NCBI RefSeq assembly: GCF_003473485.1
Contig: NC_053045.1
Location: 34,446,494-34,510,493, forward strand
DNA: 64,000 nt
From: Medicago truncatula
Taxonomy: Eukaryota > Streptophyta > Magnoliopsida > Fabales > Fabaceae
Direction of reading: 5' to 3'
This document shows, piece after piece, positions 11,502 to 23,961 of the stretch. The stretch's first letter is position 1. Every line of letters begins with the position of its first letter. The notes beneath the pieces are model-generated. The model did no database searches and was not told the DNA's origin. It saw nothing but the letters and a program-made list of their open reading frames with translations. A program made the translations under genes and the position numbers.

Positions 11502-14500
11502 TCATCTACACGTTGATTTTTCTGCAGGTTCTGTATGCTTTCGTTGATATGGAACTTTGATCGAAACATCTGCTTGAGAAGGTACATAATCTTTGTCCCT
11601 AATTGTACGTAGCTCCTGTTTAACAGGTTAAAATTGGTCATTTGAGGAAATTGAAGTAGCAATTAAACTGTGCTTAACCGAAATGTACTGTTTTTATAAG
11701 AGAGATGTGTATGTGCATAATTTAAATGAATTTTGTTCCACAATAACCATTATATATGAACAAAATTCATTTAGACCTACTATACAACAATTGTCTCCTA
11801 TGAGAGAAAGAGTGATTGAACTTGAAGCATAGAGCTTACAGAACGAAAGGGGAAATCGTCGGACTCAAGCATATGAACAATTTGACCCATCTTCGGTCGC
11901 TTGATGACATCCAAGTCTATACAGCGTAGGCAAATCAGTAAAACTCGCTTCAGAGCTCTTGGAGAAGGTGGAGTCTCAATCAAAGGATCGACTAGCTCGT
12001 CGCTGCGACGACTTGATACCATTGCCTTAAACCAATCAACCAAATTCATCTGAAGCGCATCAAACAAATACAAAGGTTAGACTCCAATATGTTCATGAAG
12101 TGCACAAATTAAACATCTCAACAAAATTCCTGAAATAACCTCTCCAGGTGGTCTTGAATAATCAATAGGGCTTCTTCCTGTGATTATTTCCATGAGTAGA
12201 ACTCCAAAACTATAAACATCGCTACGCTCATTAAGCATACCTGTGCTTGCGTACTCAGGCGAAACATATCTGCATAAATTTATTGTTAAGAATAATTATA
12301 TCATCCACTTCAATATAAGAATATAAGCTGCAAATAAACTCAAGTTCTTGAGAATGAACTAATTACCCAAATGTTCCCATTACACGCGTGGTTACATGTG
12401 TTTTCTCAGATCCTAAGAGCTTGGCAAGGCCAAAATCTGAAACTTTGGCATTCCAATTTTTGTCCAAAAGGATGTTACTTGATTTTATATCTCGGTGCAC
12501 AACTTTGGGTTCTAAGCCTTCATGCAAATAGGTTAGCCTGTTTCATATTGCAGAAACATTTGAATTTTTATAAACAACATTAAGATGAAATAAATTGAAC
12601 AATCATGGACCATGGTAACTTTTATTAGAGAAAATATAGCACATAAATATTTCACTTGACAAACATGATATAATCCATTTAAAGGAAATCAAGTGAACCT
12701 TGACATGAAAAATTCAATAAACATTAAATTACACACCCTTTTGCAGTCCCAATGGCAATCTTCATTCGAATATCCCATGTCAAGGGGCTAGTTGGCCCTA
12801 CATTACCATGCAGCCATTGCTCCAAATTTCCGTTCTCAACATATTCATAAACAAGCATCCTGAATTATCAGTAAAAAGGCCAATAAAAAAGTTTAGTGGA
12901 ATTCCTAACTTTCAACGCTGAAACACCTCAAGTGTAAAGAATAATGGCAATGTAAACAGAACAGTACCTTCGAGCACCTTCTGCACAATATCCTACTAAT
13001 CGAACTAAATTCTTATGCCTTACTTTGCCAATGGCTTCAACCTCCACCTTAAACTCTTTCTCAGCTTGACCCCTAGAGTCACGGTACAGGAATGCACACG
13101 AATTTCAATAGGATAAGCATGTGACAGAAAGGCTTAGCAGTAAAACAACTTAGTAAAGATGTGTTGCATTATGTCAGGAACATTAACATAAACTTGTATA
13201 GGTACGACCATGTAACAGACTTTTTGCATTGTTCTAACAATACTTCTTAATTTATTATGGACCCTTAAGATTTGGCTAAAGACAATTTAAATGTTAAAGT
13301 AACAAAGGTAAGATACTGTTGTTTAAAGAATGTAATATGAAGTTATTAAATTAGTAATAGAAGTGGTAGTCATGTTCCCTAAACAGCAAGGCAAAAGTAC
13401 TTATACGAGTTAAAACATACAAAACGATCTAGTTTACTATGTAACTTCCATCAAGACAAAAGTACTTTTTTGCTATTTTTTAAATTAAAGTTTTCACATG
13501 ATTAAGATGCTATCTTTTGTGGAGACAAAGTTAAAACAACAATTATGAATAATATAGATAAAAGAAAAAGCAATCTTACATAAGTCAATAAAATCATCGT
13601 AAATTGTTCATCGAAAATGCGGGCCTGGGTTAAAATAGTTTCTAAATTTTTCAAATTTGGCAAATACACTCTTGAACTTGTATTGCATCAATCAAGATTA
13701 TCTCTTATCTCTATTATAACTGATATAGTTGAGTTGAGAATGTATTCTCTCAATTTTTTTCTCATGTTTTTCAATCTCAACCCTTAAAAACCTCTTTTTC
13801 CAAGATTCTCTTTATCGATGGATGGTGGGGATTTCAATGGATCCTCGTGTAACACGAGAAGATCAATTCCCAATATAGTTAGAGGCTACGACTTGATAAT
13901 GCTAAATAAATGTGTGGTCTTGTCTTCTAAGTACCACATGAGAGGATCTCACATCAATGTCACATTACCAACGATTAAATTGCATATGAAATTTATGAAG
14001 TAAAAGTTATATAAACATATATGTTTGCATCTCAAGGTGATAAAATGCATAATATACATGAATTTAACATGTCACATAAATTTATGGTAATATGACATTG
14101 AAATGAAATTCACATGAAATACCACATGTTCATTCCTAATAAAGAAATTTCACATTTATATTTGGAAACAACAGCTCTTTTCACATGCATAGACAAACAA
14201 GTACAGAAAAAGAACAGGTACAGCAAGAAGTGTAGGTAAACGTGAATATTAGACAAGTGAAATTAATTCAAGAAAGTAACACAACATACTTGTTATTGTG
14301 AAGATTCTTGACTGCCACAACACAACCATCTTGCAAAACACCTCTATACACAACCCCATACCCACCTTCTCCAATAACATTCCCTTCCTCAAATCCACGT
14401 GTCGCCATTTCCACTTCCTTCAGACTATACCACCTACCCCACCCTATATTTGGATCCTCCATCATATGGCCCCCACCGTCACCTTTCCTCACCCCTCCAA

Positions 14501-14810
14501 TTTCAACCATAATCTCCGCCTCCTTCTTCGGACCAACCTCGTCATGATCTTCAATAATCTCAATCCTCGTCTGCTTTTCAGACGAGCGCGTGAGATCAAT
14601 TTCCTTAACCATTGATATCTCCTTTGAAACTAGAGGAGTGCTGCCGGAGCTATGCAGCTTCGGCAACATCTTCCTCTTCTTTCTGCTCCCGCGAAAGCAG
14701 AGGTATATTAAAAGCACAATGATTATCACAATGATAAGGAAAATACCTGCTAAAATAAGTACCTTGAAACTCATAAGAGAAGTTGATGATGTGGTTGTAG
14801 ACTCTGACAT
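11502..14810 (-). CDS. Receptor-like Ser/Thr kinase, At1g01540 type
   Basis: Seven exons: 14810-14290, 13072-12968, 12859-12737, 12537-12367, 12269-12140, 12049-11840 and 11615-11502. Phases agree throughout and the product is 457 aa. A very short outer segment (about 16 residues) precedes one transmembrane helix (about 17-39) and a basic stop-transfer run, GSRKKRK. The kinase domain has a P-loop, [11 protein letters not shown], near 147, the VAVK lysine at K168, HRD with catalytic D266, N271, DFG at 284-286 and [12 protein letters not shown] in the activation segment. All key residues are present, so an active RD kinase is expected. The tail after the kinase is polar and ends STCR. The closest family I recall is At1g01540 and its kin. 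The ligand and substrates are unknown. Intron 1 (13073-14289) is the longest. The start ATG is the only one ahead of the membrane helix. Confidence 0.92.
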
Positions 14811-16125
14811 TATTTTCAGTAAGGTTGTTTTGAACTTACTAACGTTTTGTGAAATATATGTGTATGAGTTAATTAATTCTAGGTGTGTGACATTGTTTAA
14901 TGTGTTTTGGAAAATTAGTTTTAAGCATTGAAAAAGGTAAGGGGAAAGAGTGGAAGTGGTGTTTCAACGGATACTAAAAAAACAAGTGAGAAAGAAAAAC
15001 AAACGAAAGTTATAAGGATGGTGGCTTGGTCGTTGTTGTTTACTGGGTTTGGACTTTGAAGTGGGACCATAGTAATATTACGAGATTTGCCACTCTCACT
15101 CGCTCACTAGGTGAGTGTTGTGTCATAACATTGATGTATGGTGTTGATGGGTAGGGATTGATTATAAGGTGTACTAAAATGATGAAAATGTATTAATGGA
15201 GGAGACTTTGTGATGGTGTGCGTTGTGGGGTAATTAGGACGGTTGTATTATTGCATGGTTTTATTATGGTCCATTTGAAATTAATTAATGTACGTCATCA
15301 TTACTTATAAAATATTTCTGTTAAAAACAACACATACACACGTTTTTGTAATTTACTTTTTTAGGAATTGTTTTGTAATTTTTTTTCTCCAATTCAACTC
15401 CTTATATAAATATCTCTTATTATAAAATCTTGTATTAAACAATCTCTAAAATTTAAAATAGGGGCAAGCTAATAGTGACTAAATTAACGAATTTTTCATA
15501 TATTTATGAGACTAATCCGACAAATTTCATATTCTTTAAAGATTATAATGTCGTTCCTATGAAATAGGAGGTTCGACTCTCTTTTTAAAATAGGCTCCCT
15601 AAAATAAAAACATAATTTTTTGTGTAGCTAAACTTCATTAAAAAAATCAGAATTAGAAGAATTTCTAAACATGAAAAGAAATAAAAAAAGAATTAAGTAA
15701 AAGAGAGGTGAAATTTACCTAAAAGTGTCGTTTGAATTTATCATTCCTCCGTTGTGGGAAAGGGGAAACAAATGGTTTATCCAAAAAATAAATGATCGTT
15801 GTGATTCTTTTTATTGAAGCAGCTTTCTAAATTGACTGATTGAATGATTATATAAATTGGAGGTGGTTTGGTAGCATCAGATTTATGTCCAAAGGAGAAT
15901 TACAGTCTAGAAAAAATTCAAACGTGTACCAAAGAAAGAAAAAGAAGTAACATATATTTTTATTTATTTAAGTGGGGTGTGGCATTAGACTTAATTTATT
16001 TTATTGGGGCCCATAGGTTTTGGAGGCCCGGCTTGGTTGAGCTGCTTGCGCACCCCTAAGGTCGGGCCTGATACTTACGACAAGAAAATTGTAACATTAT
16101 GCTTTTTTTTACGCAATTGTAACAT
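14811..16125. other. Spacer upstream of the kinase gene
   Basis: This region contains the kinase promoter side and AT-rich sequence. Around 15995-16070 there is a GC-rich patch (GGAGGCCCGGCTTGG and GGTCGGGCC) that looks repeat-derived, but I could not delimit an element. No gene is supported. Confidence 0.45.
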
Positions 16126-16317
16126 AAGGAATGATATGGTCACTCTCTTTTAAATACTTTCTTTAACACTTACTTTCTTATTGGATAAAATTAATGTATG
16201 TTTTACCATTTTAAGTGGAATCCATTTCAAAAGTGTAAGACTCATATTGATTTAAACCAATAAAAAAAAATGAGTGTTAAGGAGGGTGTTGAAAAGAGAG
16301 CGTTGCTAGCACTACTC
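16126..16317. mobile_element. Mutator-type MITE, copy 1 of a three-copy family
   Basis: A 192-bp element flanked by a perfect 9-bp target duplication, TTGTAACAT (16117-16125 and 16318-16326). The right terminus, inverse-complemented, reads GAGTAGTGCTAGCAACGCTC, matching the termini at 48066-48246. The centre includes the shared phrases CTTATTGG and CCAATAAAA. It is non-coding. The 9-bp duplication points to Mutator-like mobilisation. Confidence 0.85.
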
Positions 16318-16525
16318 TTGTAACATTATGTTTCACTTTGTACTATAAGTATTTTAGCGAAATGATAACTTGTATTTTTATGACATAAGTTCAAAAACTA
16401 AATGTATTGAAGTATTTTTTTTGGAAATTGTGTGATTAATATCTTAGAATTTTTAATATAAAATTTGTCTTTTAATTATTTTCTTAACTCCTTAACTTGT
16501 ACCTTATATTTTATTGTATATAATT

Positions 16526-16909
16526 GGCCAAATACCATTTTTGGTCCTTTTAATTTGACAGAATTCTCAAGTTTCGAAAGTTTCAATTAGGTCCTTTTAG
16601 TTTGACAGAATTTCCAAGTTAGCCCTTTAAGTTTCAAAAGTTTCAAACTAAAAGGACTTATTTGAAACTTTTGAAATGGTGACAGTGAAATAGTTTATCA
16701 ACTAAAATGACCTATTTGAAACTTTTGAAACTTAAATGACTAACTTGGGAATTATGTCAAACTAAAAGGACCTATTTGAAACTTTTGAAACTTAAAGGAC
16801 TAACTTGGGAATTCTGTAAAACTAAAAGGATCTAATTGAAACTTTCAAAACTTAAAGGACTAACTTGAGAATTCTGTCAAACTAAAAGGACTAAAAGTGG
16901 TATTTGGCC
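16526..16909. mobile_element. Fold-back element with internal 60-bp tandem repeats
   Basis: The ends are inverted: GGCCAAATACCATTTTTGGT on the left, and a right end that in inverse complement reads GGCCAAATACCACTTTTAGT. Between them, units that begin AAACTAAAAGGA and contain CTTAAAGGACTAACTTG repeat with a period near 60 bp (starts near 16758, 16818 and 16878, with earlier degenerate units). No target duplication was recognised. It is non-coding. Confidence 0.7.
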
Positions 16910-17319
16910 TTTGAATAGCAATTGAAAGGAACAATTTTCATAGATTCAGTTGATATGACATCTCTTGACGGCTTTCACATAACAAAATTGTGAAATAAAT
17001 ATTTTGGGAGAAAATGGTTTGGAGGGGTGAAACCAAATCATCTATAGAAAAAGTGTAGGGATGCAAATGGATATTTAATGGAGAGGTGAAGTCAAATCAT
17101 CTATAAATAAAGTTCATCACATTTAACAAAAATAAAGTTATTTGATTCAACAAAAACATAATTAAAATTATTTGCTTGAGAGGAGAATTAAAGTGTCACG
17201 TAATAATATTGTATAATATTATGGTTTTTTTACATTTTGAACAACAAGTTGACTCTTCAAGTTCTCCGGCCCGTGAGTTGAGTCTCAAGATTCCTCTTCT
17301 GGAGAACAAACTCAGGTTT

Positions 17320-18200
17320 AGATTGTTGAGGCAAAATCCCTAATTAATTTTAAAGATAATAAACCAATATGATTAGAGAATTAATGGACTTTGATTAATT
17401 CCTTGGTATTTAACTTGTGATCTTGCGTGTTTTACTAAGACATGAACAAGGTTTAAATCATACCAAGAATCAAGAAATCAAAGAAAATTTGAATTCATGA
17501 TCTAACACGGAGGTCAGAAAGTTAGATCAGAATGTTGCTCGAAGATCACAATGTTCAAGCAGAGATCAGAAGGATGTTCTTATACAAGCCAAGAATCTCA
17601 AGAACTTTGATCAAGGTCATGCAAGGCACATGTGACATGGATATATGTACAGGAAAGTACATCTGCATGGATCAATTAAGCAATAAAGACATATACAAGG
17701 ATTATGTCAAAAAGGATATTCAATGTTCATTTAAGACCATGAACATTGATGTACTAGGAATATTCTACAAGGGAATATCATCCTAGATGTTAATATCACT
17801 GCTCTTCATTGTTGTTTCACTATTAGGATTTGATTACATCAAATGGTAGTCTTACAAATCATCCTAAGTGAAACAGATGGAACATTCTGATGGTTAGAAT
17901 GTTCAGCTCAGCACATGCTTACTTTATGAACAGTACAGTAGGTGAAAAGCAAAAAGCAAAAGCAAAGCAAATATGTCTTGTTCAACAAGAGATAGACACA
18001 TATTAAGTTTTGTGAGTGAATTAGCAATGAATAGCTTCCATTGCCACATCCTCTGGTTCTTTGTGAGACCCTAAACAAGTTTTATATTTCATATTTTTTT
18101 GCCTAACAAAAAATCAAACCATTTATCTTTAGATAAGAAACACAGCAGCGTAACCTGAGGTAGCAATAAACGTCGCAAGAAAGGGGTTTGAATTGTGACC
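17320..18200 (+). mobile_element. Probable LTR-retroelement fragment
   Basis: The stretch begins TGTTGAGGCAAAATCCC and ends around a junction-like phrase, GCAAGAAAGGGGTTTGAATT, of the type common in large copia-class elements of legumes. It includes repeated phrases on GATCAGAA and GAATGTT. Paired ends were not found, and the 84-codon frame inside has no recognisable product. It is an old, incomplete fossil and the family assignment is tentative. Confidence 0.35.
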
Positions 18201-18659
18201 CTTTTTAAATTTAATTCTGAAACTTTAACAAGTTTATATACTCACGAAAATTTCTTGGTAAAGGTTAGACAAATGTAAAATTATATAGTTTTGATATAAG
18301 GTAACCGTTATATCAAGAAGCTGTATATTCTAGATTAAATAAAGTTTATAAGAATCTTTTAACTAGGACCATAATGTTCTGGATTAAACAAAGTTAAGTG
18401 TTTAAACAGTTATAATAAAGACCAGAATGTTCTGGAGAATAATTATATAATTTGAACATAATGATAAAATAGTGTTATAGATTAATTTAGCATGAGATGC
18501 CTTGTTTATTAAACAATTGTTTTATCAAGTACTAAAATATTCTGGATGCAGCTATATGATAACCTTATAATAATTTTGACGGTGTGTGTAGTGTAATGCA
18601 AATAATAAGAGAAAGGGAAGACATAATTGTATCCTTTAATTATCAATAAAATGACATAG

Positions 18660-18760
18660 TTTTGTCCTCGTGAGTTTAACTCAATTGGCATGAACAATAC
18701 ATAAAAATATGTAAGGTTCAAGGTTCAAACTCCGACCACCACAAAAATTATATCCCAACA
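18660..18760 (+). mobile_element. tRNA-derived SINE head (degenerate)
   Basis: An A-box-like phrase, TGAGTTTAACTCAATTGG, is followed about 45 bp later by a B-box-like phrase, GGTTCAAACTCC, the layout of a Pol III promoter in tRNA-derived SINEs. The same A-box wording occurs in the minus-strand SINE at 33776-33901. The tail and target duplication are unclear. Confidence 0.5.
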
Positions 18761-20639
18761 TTCCTCGATTAACATGTGGAAAAAGAATCAAATTTTATTA
18801 GAACTATGTTATTTACGGCGACAAAAGCTTTGCGAAAAGCATCCCAAAAAAACCTTTGGCCAATTAAAATTTAATGCTAGCGGAATTACATGGTTGTGAT
18901 GGGTGGATAACAAGCGGGTCAACAATAATCATGCAATAAAAACATTTCACATGTGTCGTGAAACTTTAGCTAACCTTTTTTTTACTAATAATAGCATTTC
19001 TCATTTCATTAACATGGAAAATTTATATTTCAATCAATATAATACTTGCATGTATTGAAAGTCATCTTTCAAATCTACAACCAATAAAAAGATATTCAAA
19101 ATAGTCGTTGTTTTAATTCATAAGCATAACTCTTCACCTATAACCATCCCACTTTAGATTTCTTTGAACTTGTAATTGAGGAAATGAACATAAAAAAGAG
19201 ACGGAACCAATACTATTAAGATTAGTTTCCTTTGGCCAAACAACTACTAAGCCTTATTTACTTTAATAAAAAATAACTAAATCAAATATAAAAAATAATC
19301 AACGGGATATTCAATTGACAAACAAAACATGTTGCAATAAAAAACAAAATGTAAGCAAGTTATAAAATTAGCGTAACTAAAAAATTGAAAACTGTACCAA
19401 AGAAATCCACCATCTTTAAAGGTTAAGACACCTCAGGATAATTAGATGCTAATATATATTCTTCTAGTCTTGAGTGAGGAATAAAATCAAAATGTGGTAA
19501 ACACTTTTTGTGAGAGCCAAAAAGAACATGTTGATGAGCACATATACAAACAGACCTAAACAATTTAACTCTATTTCCACTTCTCAACAAACATGAAGTA
19601 TAAGAAACAAATAAGGAATGAATTGAACAAATCAGTAAATTGTGGGGAAACAGTTCCAAGAGTAAACCTAGAAAAATGAGAGAAGCTGAATCGATGAGTA
19701 ATGATCCTCTCCATTTATAAAAATAAATGGAGAATGTCATTTAGAAAGAGATATACACAAGGAAAGATGCAGTTTGTAGGATTTGTGGGCTTGTGGCCAC
19801 ACAAAATTTTTAGAAACAATTTTTTTGTAGTATAATGTATCAATAGTTGACGTTTTGACCATAAGGATCACACTTACCACAAATTATTTCTCTCTTGGCC
19901 CACACTTATTATCATATATCTCAAACTATTGTTAAGAATTAGATGTGAAATCAAGTAGGGGATGACTGGTTAAATGATTGTTTAGTTATTTTTATAGACA
20001 TATTATTCAAAGTTTCCATAATATGAATAATCGTAGAGGACAATTATTAATGCTACAAATTTTTATATATAGTGCCCCGACTATTCAAAAATCTTGGATC
20101 TGTCACTGGATACACACAAAAAGGTTGTGGGTCCTACCATTAAGTGGGCCCCATCATCATTTTTTTATTACTTTTTATGGGTCTTTATCTCTTCAAATGA
20201 AACAAATGGAAAATGACATATATGGAGAGGATCTTGACTCCGAGGGTCGATGGCGGCAAATGAAAACTAGATTCTCTCCATTTATGTCTTTTTCCATTTG
20301 TGGAGCGTCGAGGGTCGATGGCGAAACTAGATCTCCTCTTCTTTTTTATTTCTCACTTTGTTTTACCTTTCTTCTAATTTTGTTTTCCTTCACATTGTTT
20401 GATCACATTTTCCTCTTCTGTTTAGTTTGTGTTCCGTTTTTTTTTTTCGGTATACAAGGCTAAAATAAAACAAGAAAAAAAATAATAAAAAGAGTGTTAC
20501 ACTCTCAAATAAAAAATTTCAGCCGCATCACCTTGGAGAAGATTCTTGAGGTTCAACGGAGGAGACTCATGCCGAAGAAACTCAACATCAGAAGAGTCAC
20601 TAAACTTGGCAAAAAATCCTCACATTAATTCCCTTCTAT
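18761..20639. other. AT-rich spacer, no gene seen
   Basis: No coding, RNA or inverted-repeat feature could be supported. A short phrase, GAGGGTCGATGGCG, is duplicated near 20241 and 20311 inside a T/C-rich stretch. The open frame 19978-20463 (+) is mostly low-complexity T-rich sequence and is not recognised. Confidence 0.45.
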
Positions 20640-21720
20640 AAAGGTGTGATTAACCATAACATTTCCCTACTCCAATAACTCTTTTATGTCTTGAATTAAA
20701 ACAACATAAGCATGTAACCTCATTGGGGGGCCATTAAGGATGTTGATATAATGTAAAGAATCAGAGTAGAAAACAAAATTAGTAATACCCATTTCTTTGG
20801 CCAACAAGATACCCTTATAGATGGCATAAAGCCCAACATACAAGATATCAGATGAATTTTGAATGTACACAGAAAAGTCTGACAAGAAAAAACCTGCATC
20901 ATTTCTTAAAATTCCTCCATAACCAGCTCTTATAAGAGATCCAAGGCAACTTCAATCAACATTACGGATGACACAACAAAGATTGTTGTTGTTCCAGTTG
21001 ATGAATTGGCTTTCATCGGTAGTATTAGAGATGGAAGGATAGCAAGCTTTGAGGGTATCAACCATAGGATAATTTAGCGTTCAACCAGTTCTCATTGCCT
21101 AAGCACATCATGTTTTGATTCCTCCATGTCCACCAAATGGTTGCTGCAAAAAGGAAAGAGTGAGGGCCCATCACCCTATTCTTGATCCAATTTATAGCGT
21201 CTTCATTGGAGAAAAGGTCATATTGATTAAATATGGCCTACTACCACAAGTGTTTAGAATGGGTGCAATCACACACATAATGAAGAAAAGCTTCACCATG
21301 ATATTTCTACGATTTAGCATAGAGAGGGTGGGTACCGAGTTGTGGCAAGCTAACTAAAAAATGGACTTAATCTTCTCCGACGATTGTAATTTCCAAATCC
21401 AAGACCAAGAAGGAGGAGAGTTAGAAATGATTACATGACTCATGCGAGCCAACATCCAAAGAATATCCACAATTAACGATATATATGTCATTTTTGTTAT
21501 GAGTCGATATGAATACATCCTCTAGAGAAGCATTGAACCTGTGTTGCATATTATTTATGAGGTCTATGACAAATGAAGGTAGCTGAATGTAAAGAATTTG
21601 TGCATGGAGGCCGTTAAAAGAGAAAACATCTTTAAATGACAATGTAAATCATTAATATCAATGTAAGGTGCAAGGGATCCTATGAAACCAAAACAACTAC
21701 GAGTGCAAGACCAGTTTTCA
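20640..21720 (-). mobile_element. LINE relic: zinc-binding and RNase H part of a non-LTR retroelement
   Basis: Read on the minus strand, the pieces come in the order of a plant L1-type ORF2 C-terminus. A segment with SFVIDLINNMQHRFNASLED lies near 21550. A zinc-binding-like block with WSWIWKLQSSEKIKS follows near 21400, then FAATIWWTWRNQNMM near 21110. The RNase H-like domain with SDSLHYINILNGPP is near 20740. Several stops and frame changes lie between them, so it is a dead copy. No poly-A tail or target duplication was identified. Confidence 0.65.
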
Positions 21721-21761
21721 TTCCCATTGCAATTCACTTTCATATTTCATATTTATTTTTT

Positions 21762-22412
21762 GAGAAATGATAATTGGACACAAAAAATATGACGCATAAA
21801 TGACACCATACATGTATTCTACTGTATTGTACTTTTGTTGAATACATCTTCTTTTTTCTTTTCTTTTTTTGTCCATTTCTTCTCTCTCTCAGTGGCTGTA
21901 ACCACCATCCCCTTCCTCTTCAATTGTCTTCCTAAAAAACTTCACTATAAAAACACCACCACCTCTCCTTCCTCTCACTCCGGTCCTCTCCCGTCGTCTC
22001 AGATTCGGCGGTTGTTTCTCCCATTGACTCAGATCCGGCCATCAACCATCTCACCAACTAGTCGCTTGAAGGTTTGTCGAGAAGATGAACGGAAGGCAGT
22101 GTTGCAGAGAAGGTCGACATCGGTGTGGTGGTGGTGATCTGAGCGGTTTGCCGGTGATGTGAGGGAGAAGAGATCTGAACGAATTGATTGCGGTGAGGAC
22201 GATGGTGGTTGAAAATGGGGTGCGGTGGTGAGGAGCGGAAGAGGAGAACGGTGGTGGTGGTGATGGTTAGAAGAATGGTGATGTACGACAGAAATGTTAG
22301 AAGACAGGGTGTAGGAATTTTACAAAATTGCCCTTATTTTATGGTTGAAATGACAAAACTGTCCATGGTGTTGTTTTTGTGTTAAATATTTTGTGTTCAC
22401 TTATCATTCCTC
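21762..22412. mobile_element. Mutator-like non-autonomous element with a GC-rich cargo
   Basis: The ends GAGAAATGATAATTGGACAC and (inverse complement of the right end) GAGGAATGATAAGTGAACAC form terminal inverted repeats that continue to a shared ACACCATACAT or ACACCATGG region. A perfect 9-bp duplication, TTATTTTTT, flanks it (21753-21761 and 22413-22421). The 0.5-kb interior is GC- and purine/pyrimidine-biased, unlike the surroundings, and holds short open frames such as 21835-22137 without a recognised domain. The same terminus family occurs at 35247-35729. Confidence 0.8.
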
Positions 22413-22467
22413 TTATTTTTTTAAGGATATATTTCATTTTCTTTGACGAGGTGGAATATATATATAT

Positions 22468-22756
22468 GGATTTGCTAGAACACACCAACTAGTTTTTATG
22501 TGGGAGTGTTTTAGCAAGCTACACCTTAAGGTGTATTTAACTACTTTTTAGTTATAACTTGCTAAAACACACCTTCTAAAAAATAAGTGGGTGTATCCTA
22601 ACAAATGCCTATAGGAGTTGCTAACATACACCCACTTATTTTTTAGAAGGTGTGTTTTAGCAACATTCACTTTAAGGTGTATTTAACAATTTTTTAGTTA
22701 TATCTTTGCTAAAATACACCTTAATAAAAACTAGTGGGTGTATCCTAGCAAACCTC
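22468..22756. mobile_element. Fold-back MITE inserted in an (AT)n tract
   Basis: The left end reads GGATTTGCTAGAACACACCA. The right end in inverse complement reads GAGGTTTGCTAGGATACACC. Inside, GTGTTTTAGCAA, ACACCTTAAGGTGTA and AAAAATAAGTGGGTGTAT occur in both orientations, so most of the element can fold on itself. It is flanked by TATATA runs and abuts the left end of the larger element at 22762. Confidence 0.7.
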
Positions 22757-23593
22757 ATATATATCAAATGAGAGGAAGTGTTATAATGAGAGGGTGAGAG
22801 GACCAAATAATAGCCATTAGATTTAAGTCATCGGTTGAGATAGTGTATTCAATTGAGATTTCAAAGGATTTTAAAAGACTTTTTTGTTTTAAAAATGTCT
22901 TTAGGTATTCAATCAAGACTTTTAAGGAATCTAAAACATTCTTGTGGTATTCAATTAGGATTTTTTAATGAGTCCAATAAAATCCAGAGGTATTCAATTG
23001 AGATTTTACACAACTTAAAAATTGTTTATTGGTATTCAAAATTCTAAGGATTTTAATGGATTATTGTGAGTAATGGATTTTGTGAGACTTTTTAGTGTAA
23101 AATGTATCTACCAACAATCTCACACCTAGCCTTGAGACTTTTTTGTCTCCCACACATAGCCTTGAGATTTTTTTGCTTCTCGTTATTTTCTTTTTTACAG
23201 AAGTTGTTTCTTCGGTCACAACGTTGTTGTTCATGCTCCAGTAAAAAAAAATATTGTTTCTGTGCACGTTCCATATTATTACATTTCAAGTATTACAGGA
23301 AATACGTAACAAACAGAATTTTAAGTGTTACAGGAAATACATAATAAACGGAATTCATTTCAAGTGATTTTGCTATAGTTTCATAGAGACTATTTCAAGT
23401 ATTAAAATAATTCGGTGATTTTACTGAAGTTTTGTTCAAGTCATTTTTTTCTACTAATTTATTCTCATTATTATTTATTTTTTTAGCAGATTGTTTTGTT
23501 GTTGTTATATGCCTATTACTTTTTTTTTTTGTACAATTATATGTCTATTACTGTTAAGTGGCCATTATTTTTTTAAGGCATTTTTATTATTAA

Positions 23594-23727
23594 TTTTTTT
23601 TTGTCAAGTAATAGTGGCTAGATTCACACACATTATATGTGTGGAGAACTGGGGAATTCGGGGTTTGAACTCCAACCTCTGCAGAAGTTATCCCTGGTAG
23701 TTACCAACAGAGCTACACTTATGGGAT
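23594..23727 (-). mobile_element. tRNA-derived SINE
   Basis: Read on the minus strand: A box TAGCTCTGTTGGTAA, B box GGAGTTCAAACCCC, then a body ending GCCACTATTACTTGAC followed by a poly-A run. Its flanks are both close to CATTTTTATTATTA, consistent with a target duplication. Its 3' end resembles that of the SINE at 33776-33901, so these are members of one family. Confidence 0.7.
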
Positions 23728-23961
23728 AAGACATTTTTTTTATTATTATTAGTCAATTTGATATTATAGATTTATAATATTCTTTAATCCACGGGTCATT
23801 TTGAATTTTTCTTAAAAATTGATACAATAATTTCAAATCTGAAAATCTTATGATGTAAAAGAGTTTGTATTGTCTAACGGTTTCGTAAAAAAATAAAAAA
23901 TAAAAATAAAAGAGTTTGTATTGAGAATATTGTAAAAGAGTGTGTTATAATCATTTCTTTC

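Noticed and set aside
15868-16059. 63-codon plus-strand frame with a GC-rich end
   Set aside because: The C-terminal half reads through a repeat-like GC patch; no homology is recognised.
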